A DNA stretch of 64,000 nucleotides from Zanthoxylum bungeanum (lineage: Eukaryota > Streptophyta > Magnoliopsida > Sapindales > Rutaceae), in NCBI GenBank assembly GCA_019454045.1, contig SKCR01006522.1, positions 62,001 through 126,000 on the forward strand, in the 5' to 3' direction. The notes under the pieces were generated by a model, which searched no databases, was not told the DNA's origin, and was given only the letters and a program-made list of their open reading frames with translations. The position numbers and the translations under genes are program-made. Below, one piece after another: positions 22,591-33,120 of the stretch (within the stretch, counting starts at the first letter, position 1; each line of letters begins with the position of its first letter).

Positions 22591-22867
22591 ACAATATCTC
22601 CCTAAAGAGATAATATTTCCTTTCTATATGTTTTCATCTCTGGTGGCTTTTTGGTTCTTTTGAATTTACCAGTGCACCACTATTATCGCAATAAAATGTG
22701 AGTAGTTTACTCATATCTGGAACAACTTCTAGACCTCCCAAGAATATATGGAGCCATACTGCTTCCTTAATTTCTTCACAAGCTGCTACATACTCAGCCT
22801 CCATGGTAGAGTCTGCTTGTTTCAGTCCATAAATAGACATTTTCAGTTTGCAAATCTTTTGAACCAT
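22591..22867 (-). pseudogene. copia-1 RT/RNase H remnant, right piece
   Basis: The minus strand reads KICKLKMSIYGLKQA (RT) and jumps directly to DSTMEAEYVAACEEIKEAVWL and FYCDNSGALVNSKEPKSHQR (RNase H). The catalytic half of RT and the start of RNase H are missing without a frame change. A stop (TGA near 22630) precedes KHIERKYYL and then the copia-2 insertion. The continuation is 12300-12428. Confidence 0.85.
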
Positions 22868-23204
22868 TCAAAACGAAAATCCCTTATTAAATTTTAATTA
22901 ATTAAAATTATTTATAATATCAACTGATTCAACCGGACCAAATCAATCGATAGAACTGATGACCCATTGAACTATATATTTAAATTAACAGTTCAACCAT
23001 TGTTTCGGTTTTTTAAACCTTGATAAAAACGCAAAAGAAGTTGACGGAATCTTTTTTAACGGCATGGGCATTTTGATGAGATTTAAAATGTAATAATATT
23101 ATTTGTACTCCTTAAACACTCCTTCAACACATAATTTTCTTCTTTAAAGTATAATAGAAAAATAATTTATTCATTTTCCCTTGTAAGCAACCAAGCATGC
23201 ATAT
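22868..23204. other. AT-rich spacer
   Basis: No gene. A stretch near 22920-23030 (TTCAACCGGACC, ATTGAACTATATA, CAGTTCAACC) resembles the ends of small non-autonomous DNA transposons, but I could not define borders. Confidence 0.3.
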
Positions 23205-24063
23205 ATGTTGACAATTATAAAAGGGTCTTCACCCTTCACATTCTCTGCAGGCAAAGCGAAAAACAAAAAGAAAAAATTAATGGAGGATTTGAGCGAGGTT
23301 GCTTTAGCCTGTTATGAGCCAGGCACCGATAAAGAAAGATATTTAATCACAGGCGTAGCCTGGAGCAAGTCAGTGGGATATATAATATTGCATTGCTCTG
23401 AGTCTTTTAGAAAGACAGGGAAGATGAATTTATTTTGATGCATGTATATCATTTATCTTCTTCTCCTTCTTTTAGGGGCTTGGACGAGTGATTTTTAATT
23501 ACTTTTTCTTTTGCGAAAAACAAAGGCTTTGTTCGAATCCTGAAGAAGTAGGTGATTCTGATTTTGTAATTGATTGCAGCCAAGTCCTAGTAGGAGCCAA
23601 AGAATTGTCCCATATTCTCAGCTATATTTCGCAAAATTCTTCACACCATGCAATGGTTCCATATAATGCAAATATCCCGGTGGAGAGAAGGGTGAGTTTT
23701 GGCCAAAACTTGATTAATAATTTTAAATCAGTCGATTATTTAATATGTTCATATTATAACATGATTTTTCATTTTTCGTAATATCATTATTATTTTGAAT
23801 TTAGATACAGTTTTGATCTGAGCTATCAGCTATGCAATTGTTACCAGTTGCACGACTATGTGAGGCCTACGCTTCAAAGATCAAATATATATTCTGCTTC
23901 AGAAACCCATCTGTTCAGGTGATGACACATTTGAGAATGAGACTCATAACTATCTTAAAAGATGAAAGAACAGGCTGTGTGTGTCTACAACTCTTCGTTT
24001 TTTTTTTTTTTGAATTTATTTATTTATTTATTTATTTAATTTTTTGTTTTGGGTTATTGCAGA
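23205..24063 (+). pseudogene. Exon-like fragments of an unidentified plant gene
   Basis: Several open pieces look coding and are separated by plausible splice sites. 23205-23438 holds MEDLSEVALACYEPGTDKER from an internal ATG at 23280. About 23520-23692 holds EEVGDSDFVIDCSQVLVGAK and ends VERR before GTGAGT. About 23831-23918 holds MQLLPVARLCEAYASKIKYI and ends before CAGGTGATG. I do not recognise the protein. The non-repetitive, hydrophobic-plus-charged text differs from retroelement proteins, so a host gene remnant or capture is likely. A poly-T and (ATTT)n tract (23998-24040) with an acceptor-like TTATTGCAG leads into the next repeat. Confidence 0.35.
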
Positions 24064-24240
24064 ATGATTTGAGTAGTGTTTGTTTCTCGTTTAAATCACA
24101 ATTTTCAACAACAAATGCAAGAAATCGACAGCGTACTCAAGAAAACTCTACCCGTCATGGCACCTCAGCAATCAGAAAGCAGCCTACTATCACCGGCTAA
24201 GTTCCCTTCTTTTGACCTTAATTTGATAATTTTGATTAAT
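24064..24240 (+). repeat. Palindrome A, left arm: exon-2-like fragment
   Basis: It begins just after an intron-acceptor-like TGGGTTATTGCAG. The text GATTTGAGTAGTGTTTGTTT ... ATGGCACCTCAGCAATCAGA recurs inverted at 25003-25190 and again at 28949-29145. It is part of the gene-fragment family described under the findings. Confidence 0.8.
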
Positions 24241-24894
24241 TGGTCCTTAATTTTGGACATTTAGATAGAAGAGTTGCATTTAATTTCTACGGGATTAATT
24301 TTTTATTGCATTTTTAACCTTAAAAATGCAAGAACATAGGATATTAGACACAAACAAACTCCAATTTACTCCAAAAGACAATGCGTATAGGGGACAAACG
24401 AATTAACAAAATGAATCAAAATATGATAAATTCATATTTGATTCATTTTAATAAATTAAATGAATCATGATATTAAAATTCATATTCGATTTGTTTAATA
24501 AATAAATATTCGTATTCGATTCGTTTAAACAAAATTAAAAAAAAAAAAAAAATTGAATCTTAAATCATTTATGTTTAAACAGTTCATTTAGAAAGATTAC
24601 TGAAGTAATACTATTACTTAATATTTTTATTTTGAAATATTAAGGGTAAATTAGTAATATATTGATTTTAAGGTTTGATTCTTGATTATCAAAGTAACAT
24701 TGTTACTTAATATTTTTTGTTATAAAATTTTAAGATTTTGATTCGTTTAATAAATGAATCTTAAATGAATAAATAAATTAGTGAATTTAATGTATTCGAT
24801 TCGTTTATTAAACGAATTGAATTGAATTGAATTGATTTATTTATTAAACAAATCAAGTTTTTTAAATCCGTTTTAATATCAACAATAACTCATT
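24241..24894. other. AT-rich spacer between palindrome A arms
   Basis: No gene. It contains several copies of ATTCGTTTAATAAA-type text (24420-24850), a low-complexity degenerate repeat. Confidence 0.5.
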
Positions 24895-24980
24895 GAGGCC
24901 ATTAAGATATCAACATTAACTCATTAACTCATATCGTATATTCAATCTTAATGAGTTAACGTTGATATCTTAATGGCCTC
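24895..24980. repeat. Near-perfect 32 bp inverted repeat
   Basis: Arms 24895-24926 and 24949-24980 pair over 32 bases with one mismatch around a 22-base loop. The arms start GAGGCCATTAAGATATCAAC. The right arm's sequence also occurs, diverged, at about 29270-29300. Confidence 0.93.
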
Positions 24981-25700
24981 CTAAGTTTGTCGCCCTACAC
25001 CAATCAATCAAAATCATCAATTAAGGTAGGAAACTTAACCGATCCGGTGATGGCAGGCCTGTGTTCTGATTGCTGAGGTGCCATAATTTTATTGGCACTG
25101 TCAATTTCTTGCATTTGTTATTTAAAAATTGTGACGTTGACCAGAAACAAACCCTACCCAAATCTTCTACCGGAACCCCAAAATTTTTTTTGAAAAGCTA
25201 TGATACAACCAACGACAATATGAGACGTGGGTTTAAAAAATATTAGAGAAATGAGTTAAAGCCATTTGATTTTGACCTTGTTGTTGAAGAACAAAGACGT
25301 TATAGCTGGAGACATGACAGAGGAAGCCATGTTTTACAGTGAAAGGCTTTTGTTTTGATAGGGTTAATTAAATGTCTAAATTCTGTTTGTTTCCTAAGAA
25401 AGTCGAGGTGGCGGCTTAGAAAATTAATCACAAGAATAATCACATTACTAACGGGGTAGCTTCACGACTTATGTAACGCACGACAAAAATATTATTTGGA
25501 TAGAAATTCTCAAGTTTTTCTCGGAAAATGATGTCAACATGAGAAGAAGTCTATTTATCCACCAATTTTAACTCATAAAACCCCAATAACATGAGAGTCT
25601 TGAGGGATTTGCCCAAAACTCATTGAAATGCTTTTCCTAATTGGCAATGCTCAAAGTCATTCTTGGCCCGAACTATGTTAGCATCAATGGACTATAGCTT
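24981..25700 (-). pseudogene. Palindrome A, right arm: promoter, exon 1 and exon 2 of a small gene fragment
   Basis: On the minus strand an upstream region of about 350 bp leads to ATG at 25330-25328 with MASSVMSPAITSLFFNNK, then a GT that could be an intron donor. Stop TAA falls at 25258-25256. The exon-2-like block follows at 25190-25003. The serine-rich start resembles a plastid transit peptide. The gene itself is not identified. Copies at 26885-27242 (+) and 33457-33928 (-) share the same upstream text. Confidence 0.55.
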
Positions 25701-25867
25701 CCTTGATTTCTCATGCTATTAATTCTTTCTCGGAAAATTATTTTAATTAAATTTAAAAAAATATTACTAAAGAAATATCAACATGATCAAAAATCTCATC
25801 AACGGTTAAATTTCGTACTTCACTAATTTATTATTAAATTTTATTTTATTTTATTTTATTTTTGCGG
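25701..25867. other. AT-rich spacer
   Basis: Nothing recognisable. Confidence 0.5.
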
Positions 25868-26006
25868 AAAGAGAAATCGGAACCGAACCGCAAAATTGTG
25901 GTTCCGATTCAGGTTCCTAAAATCAAAATCGTCAGTTCCTGGAACCAGAGTTTCCAGGCTGTTTTGATTCCGGTTCTGGTTCGGAACCGAACCATGACCA
26001 TGCCTA
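25868..26006 (-). mobile_element. hAT terminal fragment
   Basis: The text is dense in GGTTCC / GGAACCGAACC strings like the subterminal regions of the hAT at 19357-22249, and ends CATGCCTA, a hAT-like terminus. No transposase and no confirmed partner end. Confidence 0.45.
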
Positions 26007-26884
26007 GATGGAGTAGCATACAACTTCAATGACAATTAGGGATAGTAAAATTCCGTGAGGATGGGCCTATGGGGGCTGGCTTGGTACATTAGGTGTGTTA
26101 GAGAACAATCAGTGAATGCCATAAAGTTTTATTGTAAGTATTTAAATAGTTCAACATACAAATAAAAATAGAAACTTACAATGCAAGTTATTAAAAGCAA
26201 CAACAATAAAATTTACTTGTATACATTGAGGCTAGCGTATAATGCTATATCCTATAGCAGAAATTCGCCCCTACTTGTGTGCTTGTAGTTCGATGGACTT
26301 CTGCCACTAGGATTCAACAATCTGCAAGTCAAAATTATGTACTGAATTTTCGACCTCTGACGAATTTACTAGATGTTTTTTGTTTTCAAATACAATAAAG
26401 ATTTTTATTTGAAATGGAATACTTCAATAATGTACATTAATTGATGTTTGCTGTTCTATATATAGAGAATAATGAGGAAAAATATTATTGATGAAGTGTT
26501 GTATTTATCAAACACAACCCAAATATTTTTTAGTTAATTAGAAGAGTTGTGTTGATTAGATACAATTTTCTGATTTAAATGAAAAAAATATAAAATATTT
26601 TCAGGCCCAAGACCCACTTTTTGATTAATTAAATATATATTTATTAATCCTAAGCTAAGTCAATAACCTAACCACAAACATTCAAGCCTAATCTCAAACC
26701 CAAGCCCAAGCATTACTTTTTGAATTTAATATAATTGTTTAGAGTATACTTATAAACTCTTTATTTCTCATTTCCTTCTCTCATATGAGACTACTCATTT
26801 TATTTGCTATACAAACATCTTACAAAGTGCAAGTAAGGAAATAATATTTTCATACTCATTAGTTAGATTGATTGAGTACGAATA
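26007..26884. other. AT-rich spacer
   Basis: No gene. TAGGGATAGTAAAATTCC at 26037 resembles a hAT terminal repeat, but its partner is not evident. Confidence 0.4.
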
Positions 26885-27242
26885 TTGAGATCTCATATTT
26901 TAGTCATGCGTTACATAAGTTGTAACACTGTTATCAGCATCTTTAGTAACCAAGTGTCTTGGCTCAACACGAATGTGATACTGCCACGAGTTTCTCCTCT
27001 CTCTCTCTTTTTCAATAATGTGATTATTTTTGTGATTAACTTTCTCAACCGCCGCCTCGACTTTCTTAGGAAATAAATAGAATTTAGATATTTAACCCAT
27101 TCAATACATAAAAAACAAACAAAAGCCTCACGCAATAAACATGGCTTCCTCTGCCATTTCTCAATCTCCAATATCATCGTTCATCAATAATAAGGTCAAA
27201 ATCAAATGGATTTTGATTTTGACCAATAAGGCCATTATATAA
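26885..27242 (+). pseudogene. Palindrome B, left arm: promoter and exon 1 of the gene fragment
   Basis: About 250 bp of upstream sequence matching the minus strand of 33530-33740 precedes ATG 27141. The exon reads MASSAISQSPISSFINNK, then a GT donor-like site. The frame ends at TAA 27240-27242. The LINE begins immediately afterwards, and the remainder of the intron plus exon 2 resume at 28886. Confidence 0.6.
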
Positions 27243-28885
27243 TAATTATCAGTCTGGAGATTAAAGAAAGATGGAGAATATATTTGATCAACTATTCAAT
27301 GTTGGAAATGAGATGAAAATATATCTTGGGGAGTTAAGATGCTTAGAAGAAAATTGGAATTATACATTCTACAGAAGAATTCAACGATCCAAGATAAAAA
27401 AAAAATATATTAGCCAAGATGAAGAACGAGAAAGAAATTGAGCCAGGTGCAATCCCTATAAAAATGTAGAAATGTAGAGGAGAAAAATGAATAACTTAGC
27501 TACTAAGTTTTTCAATGTTATCTTGAGAACCAAGAAAATACCAGAGAAATTGAGGAAGAGTATTTTTGGTATCTATTTATAAGAATAAGAGGATATACAA
27601 AACTACGCAAATTACATAGGCATAAAACTAACGAGTTATACAATGAAATTGTGGGAAATGATAATTGAGCACAAGTTGAGACAATAAACAAATATATCTA
27701 AGAACCAATTTGAGATCATGCCAAGAAGATCGATCATGGAAGAAATACATTTGCTAAGGGACTTAGTGGAACATTATCGTAGTAGGGAGAAAGACATTCA
27801 TATAGTGTTTATAAATTTAGAAAAAGCATAGATAGAGTACCAAAAGAAATTCTTTGGAGGGTAGTAGAAAAGAAATGACTACATATTGCTTATATTCAAT
27901 CCATTAGAGATGTGTATGAAGATACAATGACTTGTGTTAGGACTCAAGGAGAAGTAACAAAGCGTTTTCTTATCCCATAGGCTTACACCAAGATTCTGTA
28001 TTGAGCCATGATCTTTGTGCCTTAGTGATGGATGTAATTACTAAAGATATCCAAGATGAGTGTCCTGGTGTGTGCTATTTGTTGATGATATAGTATTGGT
28101 GGATGGGTCTCAAGAAAGTGTAAATGCTAAACTTGAGAGATGGAGAAAAATCTTAAAAGGTAAAAGTCACCGACTAAGTAGGTTATAAACTAAGCACAAG
28201 ATGTGTGAGTTTAACAAAGGTCATAAAGGTATGCAGCGAAATAAGAATGAGTGATTAACCAATCTCAAGTAACAAATGTTTTAAGTATCTCAGGTTTATC
28301 CTTCGAAAAGATAGAGAAGTCGATCGAGATATTACGCATAGAATTCAATCGGGTTGGAGAAAATGGAGATGTGCGTCTTGGATCTTATGCGATTGTAATA
28401 TTCCTTTAGAACTTAAAGGAAAATTTTATATGATCGTCATGAGACCTATAATGCTTTATGGAACAGAATGTTAGGCAATAAAACAACAGCAGACCCAAAA
28501 AAAAAGGGCAACTGAGATGAGAATGCTAAGATGGATGTATGGGTGGACTAGGAAAGATAGACTTATAAATGAATTAATTGGAAAGAAATTGAGGATAGTA
28601 TCGATTGATGAGAAGATGATAGAAATAAGGATAAGATTGTTTGGATATATCCAAAAATAGAAATTTAAGTGATCCAGTGAGAAAATGATAACAAATGGTG
28701 TTGTCATATGTTAAGCAAGGAAGGGGAATGAATGTCTAAGATGATATGGACAAAAATCATACAAAGAGACATAGGTTTTATGAAACTCGATGAATCAATA
28801 ATCTCACATAGAGTACAATGACGTCAAAATATCCATGTTACCGAGTCCATCTAATGGGAAAAGGCTTGGTTTGGTTTGGCTTGGT
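27243..28885 (+). mobile_element. RTE-type LINE, degenerate, 3' part
   Basis: Decayed reverse transcriptase text is readable across frames: NYIGIKLTSYTMKLWEMIIE (27620-27680), SKNQFEIMPRRSIMEEIHLL (27700-27760), VLFVDDIVLVDGSQESVNAK with the catalytic FVDD at 28078-28089, and KILYDRHETYNALWNRM (28420-28475). The end carries GGTTTGGTTTGGCTTGG (28866-28885), like the simple-repeat 3' ends of plant RTE elements. It inserted into the intron of palindrome B's left arm. The 5' end is truncated or unreadable before about 27560. Confidence 0.8.
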
Positions 28886-29264
28886 CTCACAATGAACTTG
28901 GTTGTATTAAAACATTTCATTTTTTTTTTTTTTGTGGGTTCTTGCAGAAGGATTTGGGTAGTGTTTGTTTCTCGTCAACATCATAAATTTTAATTAATAA
29001 ATTTAAGAAATCGACAGTGTCCAAGAAAATTGGGTTTCATGGCACCTCAATAATCAAAATGGAGGCCTGTAACAACTGGTTCAGTTAAGTTTCTTATCTT
29101 AATGTGATGATTTTGACCAATTGGTCCTGAATTTTGGTGGGTCCTCTTTAATTTCAATAGGCTTAATTTTATTTATAGTTAGAATTTTTAAGGTTAAAAA
29201 TGTATGATATTGACAGAGAAGATACTACTTAAAGCTTCAGAGAAACCTCAGTTGAACCATAAGA
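28886..29264 (+). pseudogene. Palindrome B, left arm: intron end and exon-2-like fragment
   Basis: TTGGTTGTATTA, a poly-T run and GGGTTCTTGCAG (acceptor-like, ending 28948) lead into GATTTGGGTAGTGTTTGTTT and the exon-2 text up to about 29145. This block is inverted at 29300-29520. The frame contains stops. Confidence 0.7.
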
Positions 29265-29618
29265 GACAATGGGAGGCTTAATGTTGATATCTTGATCACC
29301 CACCATGTTTGTGGTCATGTACCGTTAATCAAAATCATCAAATTACGGTATAAACATAACCGAATCAGTGGTGGCAGGCCTGAGTTTTGATTGCTAACGT
29401 GCCACGATGGACAAAATTTTCTTAGACACTCTAGATTTCTTACATTTATTAATTACAAATTGTTATGAGGAGAAACAAACAGTACCTAAATCCTTCAACA
29501 AGAACTCAAAAAATATAAAAAAATAAAAGATAAAGTGTTGTGTAATACAACCAACAATTATATGAGACGTGGTTTTAGAAAAAAAGACGAGAGAAATGGG
29601 ATAGAGCCATTTGATTTT
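29265..29618 (-). pseudogene. Palindrome B, right arm: exon-2-like fragment and intron
   Basis: The minus-strand copy of the exon-2 block is at about 29520-29300. Intron text follows up to the Tork insertion at 29619. The palindrome continues on the other side of Tork at 33457. Confidence 0.7.
29614..29618 (+). repeat. Left target-site duplication of the Tork element
   Basis: ATTTT here is repeated at 33457-33461, directly outside the two LTRs. Confidence 0.9.
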
Positions 29619-29955
29619 TGTTGGTTGTGCCAGAAAGTCAGTTTGCACCGAAAGCAAACTTGACTTTCATGGCCATGATTGCTGTGAAAGGAAGACAGCA
29701 AATGTGTGTGTGTGTTGCTGTGTAACAAGCTGGCAAACCGCGTGACACTATTCACGCGGTTTGCTCAGCTATAAAATGAGAGCCAAGTTTCAGTAATAAT
29801 CATCCCAAAGTGTATAAGCTTCAAGTAGAAAGCTTGAGAGTGTGTGAGGTTTTTGTGAGTTTCTTGTTGTAAACTTATAGTGTTTATTCTTGTAGTAATA
29901 AATACGAATTCGGTTTTTCCTCAAACACTCCAAGAGTGATCGGTGAATCACAACA
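29619..29955 (+). repeat. 5' LTR of the Tork element
   Basis: Starts TGTTGGTTGTGCC and ends GAATCACAACA. TATAAAA at 29770-29776. Two strong hairpins lie upstream of it. Confidence 0.97.
29633..29764 (+). promoter_or_regulatory. Two hairpin-forming inverted repeats upstream of the Tork TATA box
   Basis: Hairpin 1: GAAAGTCAGTTTGC (29633-29646) pairs with 29654-29668 apart from one bulged base. Hairpin 2: GCAAACCGCGTGA (29733-29745) pairs perfectly over 13 bp with 29752-29764 around a 6-base loop, ending 5 bp before the TATA box. The 3' LTR carries the same pair; hairpin 2 there is 33234-33265. Confidence 0.93.
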
Positions 29956-29957
29956 AG

Positions 29958-29969
29958 TGGTATCAGAGC
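29958..29969 (+). promoter_or_regulatory. Tork primer binding site
   Basis: TGGTATCAGAGC, two bases after the LTR end, complementary to initiator-Met tRNA. Confidence 0.97.
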
Positions 29970-30119
29970 TTTGGTTCTTCATTGGGATCGAAAAACCGAA
30001 GAACAGAGCTCGGTTCGGAAAATTCGAGTTCCGGAAAAGTTGTCAAAAATCAACTTTGAGCACACCATCAGCTAGTTCACGTCGAGACGAGCACGGTGGT
30101 ATTTTACGGCGACCGAACC

Positions 30120-30395
30120 GACGTCCCAGGAGGCCGCACGCGCCGCACGCGCCTTCCAGAGAGCAGCCGACGCGCCCTCACGCGCACCACGCGCCGCACG
30201 CGCTGCTGAAGGTTGAAGACGACACACGTGGCGCCACGTCAGCGCACAGTCAGCGCCCAGTCATCCGCCACGTCATCACCTAGTCAGCAGACACGTCATC
30301 CGCCACGTCAGCACCACGTGTCTGCCACGTCTGCCATCCGGTCCCACATTGCCACGTCAGCACTGCCACGTCAGCGCCACGTCAGCATCCTGGCA
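30120..30395 (+). repeat. GC-rich island of CGCACGCGC and CCACGTCA repeats
   Basis: The first half repeats CGCACGCGCC-like text and the second half has at least eight CCACGTCA/CCACGTCAGC strings. It occupies the place of the leader and the missing gag N-terminus. GC content is visibly far above the surroundings. Confidence 0.85.
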
Positions 30396-30930
30396 GTGGA
30401 TCGGTCACAGTGTCTTCCACCATGTAGCACAGGATTCAGATGCTTACAAGATGTGGATAAAGCTGGAAGACATGTTCCAGGCCAAGACAGCTCGGAATAA
30501 AGCCCTGTTAATGAGGCGTTTGGTGAACCTGAAGCTACGGAGTGGAACTTCCGTTGCGGAACACACCAACGAGTTTCAGAGCCTGGTGAACCAGTTGTCT
30601 GCAGTAGACATGCAGCTGGGAGATGAAGTACAAGCCCTCTTACTACTCAGTTCCCTTCCTGATAGCTGGGAGACATTGGTGGTTACTCTCAGCAATTCCG
30701 CTCCAGGAGGTAAAGTTACCATGCCTATGGTAAAAGATGCCCTGTCGAATGAGGAGTCCAGGAGAAAAGATTTGGCTCAGAACAGACAGAAGCCTTCGTC
30801 ACAGAGACTCGAGGAAGACATCAAGGAAGAGACGGAGAGAGAGGCAGAAGCACAACCAGGGGTAGATCCTCAGATGGAAGGAAGCCTACCTATAAGTGCT
30901 ACCATTGTGGCATTGTAGGCCACCTAAAGA
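30396..30930 (+). pseudogene. Tork gag, N-terminally truncated
   Basis: From about 30400 the frame reads HVAQDSDAYKMWIKLEDMFQ, MRRLVNLKLRSGTSVAEH, NEFQSLVNQLSAVDMQLGDE and LLLLSSLPDSWETLVVTL, the UBN2-type gag domain. A one-base shift near 30800 moves the frame into an Arg-rich linker and then a CX2CX4HX4C knuckle, CYHCGIVGHLKKNC (30898-30939). The N-terminal third is replaced by the GC-rich island, so no natural start codon is evident. Confidence 0.88.
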
Positions 30931-30939
30931 AGAATTGCC

Positions 30940-32750
30940 GAAAACTGCAACGAGAGCAGAGAGAAGGCAATCATCAGCCAAAGAATGACGAAGGAGAGAC
31001 ACTGGTCGTTGTCCAAGCAGATGTAGCAATATGCTCCATACAGGAAGAGACATGCCTTCACAACGCAACCCAAGATGTTGAGTGGGTGGTAGATACTGCA
31101 GCATCCTACCACGTCACTCCTCACAGAGATTTCTTCACAACATACAAAGCAGGAGACTTTGGAGCAGTGAAGATGGGAAATATCAGTTCCTCTGGGATAG
31201 TAGGAATGGGTGATATTCAGTTGCGGACAAATGTCGGGTGTACATTGATCTTGAAGGATGTCCTGCATGTTCCAGAACTTCGGCTGAATGTACTCTCGGG
31301 GATAGCTCTTGACAAACAGGGCTATGACAATCACTTCAGAAATGGCACATGGAGAATGACGAAAGGTGTCATGGTTGTCGCCCGAGGACATGCTTGCGGC
31401 GCACTATACAAGACTCATGTGAAGATTTGTGCAGACAGCCTCAAAGTAGCTGAAAAAGAGGCTTCTCAAAATCTGTGGAACCGGAGACTCAGACACATGA
31501 GTGGGAGAGGGTTGTCTACCCTTAACAAGAAGGAGCTTACCAATGATGCTGCACGAGGTCCTTGCAACCACTACTCAATTGGTAAGCAACGCAGAGTCTC
31601 ATTTGATTTCTCTTCAGAGAGAAGATCAGAGTTGCTCAGTCTGGTGCACTCTGATGTTTGTGGTCCCTTGGAGGTTGATTCATTGGGCGGTAACAAGTAT
31701 TTTCTGACTTTCATCGATGATGCTTCACGGAAAATCTGGGTGTATTTCCTCAAGACGAAGGATCAGGTCCTAGATCAATTCAAGCTGTTCCACGCCATGG
31801 TAGAGCATGAAACAGGGAAGAAGCTGAAGTGCCTTCACACAGACGATGGAGGCAAGTACAGTTCCAGGGAGTTCGAAGCCTACTGCATGAGACATAGCAT
31901 TCGACATGAGAGAACTGTTACACATACTACACAATATAATATGTGTCGCTGCAAACATGAACATCACCATTATGGAGAAAGTCAGAGGAATGATCAGTAT
32001 GGCAAAGCTGCCAAAGCCATTCTGGGGAGAAGCTGTTCGTGCTGCCTGTTACCTGATCAACAGATCACCAACTGAACCGTTGAACTTGGAGATTCCGGAG
32101 AAAGTGTGGTCTGGTAAGAATCCCTCCTACACTCACCCTAGAGTATTCGGTTGTTTAGCCGTTGTACATGTATCCAATGAGCTCAGGGAGAAGCTCGATG
32201 CAAGGACAACTCCATGTATATTCTAGGCCATGGAGATGAAGAATTTGGATACAGACTATGGGATCCGAAGGAAAATATGGTCATCAGAAGCCAGGAAGTA
32301 GAGTTTCTCGAAGACCAGACAATTGAAGACATTGAAATGCCCAGAATGTCTTCCAAATCCAGTGCCAACAGAAATCCAGACTCAGCACCACACAATTCGC
32401 CACAGATATGGTGCACGAGGAAATTATAGAAGCAGAACCAGAGGAGGCATATAGAGATGTTGAGCAGGGGGAGACACAACCTGTTCCATCGGAGATTACA
32501 GAAGAAAGTGTTGAGCAGGGGGAGCCGCAACCCACTCCACTAGAAGCTGCAAGATCATTCACAGAGATGGATGATGACAGACCTCCAGAAACCAGTGGAC
32601 CTCAGACAAGAAGATCTGAGCGAGGCAGGATTCCATCAACCAGATATCCGGGATCCGAATATATTCTGCTTACTGATGTGGGGGAGCCAGAGAGTTTCCC
32701 AAAGGCAAGAAGGCACTGAGGAACAAATGGGTGAAGAAACATGGCAACAG
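30940..32750 (+). pseudogene. Tork protease and integrase, ending at the RT start
   Basis: The protease motif WVVDTAASYHV (catalytic DTA instead of the usual DTG/DSG) lies near 31083-31115. Gag-pre-integrase NLWNRRLRHMSGRGL lacks one zinc histidine (HRLGH is changed to RRLRH). The integrase core is LVHSDVCGPLEVDSLGG, FIDDASRKIWVYF and LHTDDGGKYSSREFE, with frameshifts near 31940 and 32225. IMEKVRGMISMAKLPKPFWG, RLWDPKENMVIRSQEVEF and an acidic linker ending EYILLTDVGEPES follow. RT starts as PKGKKALRNKWVKK (32698-32740) and stops there. Confidence 0.88.
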
Positions 32751-32753
32751 AAC

Positions 32754-32956
32754 TGTGCAGAGACACAACAGAAGAAAACTGTGCAGAGACACAATAGAAG
32801 ATTACTGTGCAGAGACGCAGTGGATTGTACTATGCAGAGACATAGCAGAAGCACACTGTACAGAGATGCAGTGAAGTGTGCTGTGCAGAGACACGGTCGA
32901 CATGTCAACAAAGGAACGATGATCGGGACAAGCTAGAGTTGTGCAGAGACATAACC
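32754..32956 (+). repeat. 25-26 bp minisatellite replacing the RT domain
   Basis: Six consecutive units begin TGTGCAGAGACACA or a close variant, spaced 25-26 bp from 32754 to about 32906, and a lone unit lies at 32940. It starts exactly where RT text is lost. Confidence 0.9.
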
Positions 32957-33105
32957 GGGATAGCTGTCAGATGATACAGAGAACTACGATTGGCTTGATC
33001 CCAACTCGGGGTACGTAGGCAGTCATACAGATGCAGCCAGGGGAGGATCCTTTGGAGGATCCGATTTGGATGATTAATGGTCGGCTCAGATTCGGAGAAA
33101 TCTTC

Positions 33106-33120
33106 ACCGAGGGGGAGATT
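33106..33120 (+). promoter_or_regulatory. Tork polypurine tract
   Basis: ACCGAGGGGGAGATT touches the 3' LTR start at 33121. Confidence 0.93.

Noticed and set aside
25256..25330. Rubisco small-subunit transit peptide (MASSVMS start)
   Set aside because: Only the first residues resemble it; the following text does not match what I know of that protein, so no name was assigned.
30136..30500. Arg/His/Pro-rich open frames in the Tork leader
   Set aside because: They arise from the CCACGTCA/CGCACGCGC repeats; frames overlap and none joins gag in frame with a natural start.
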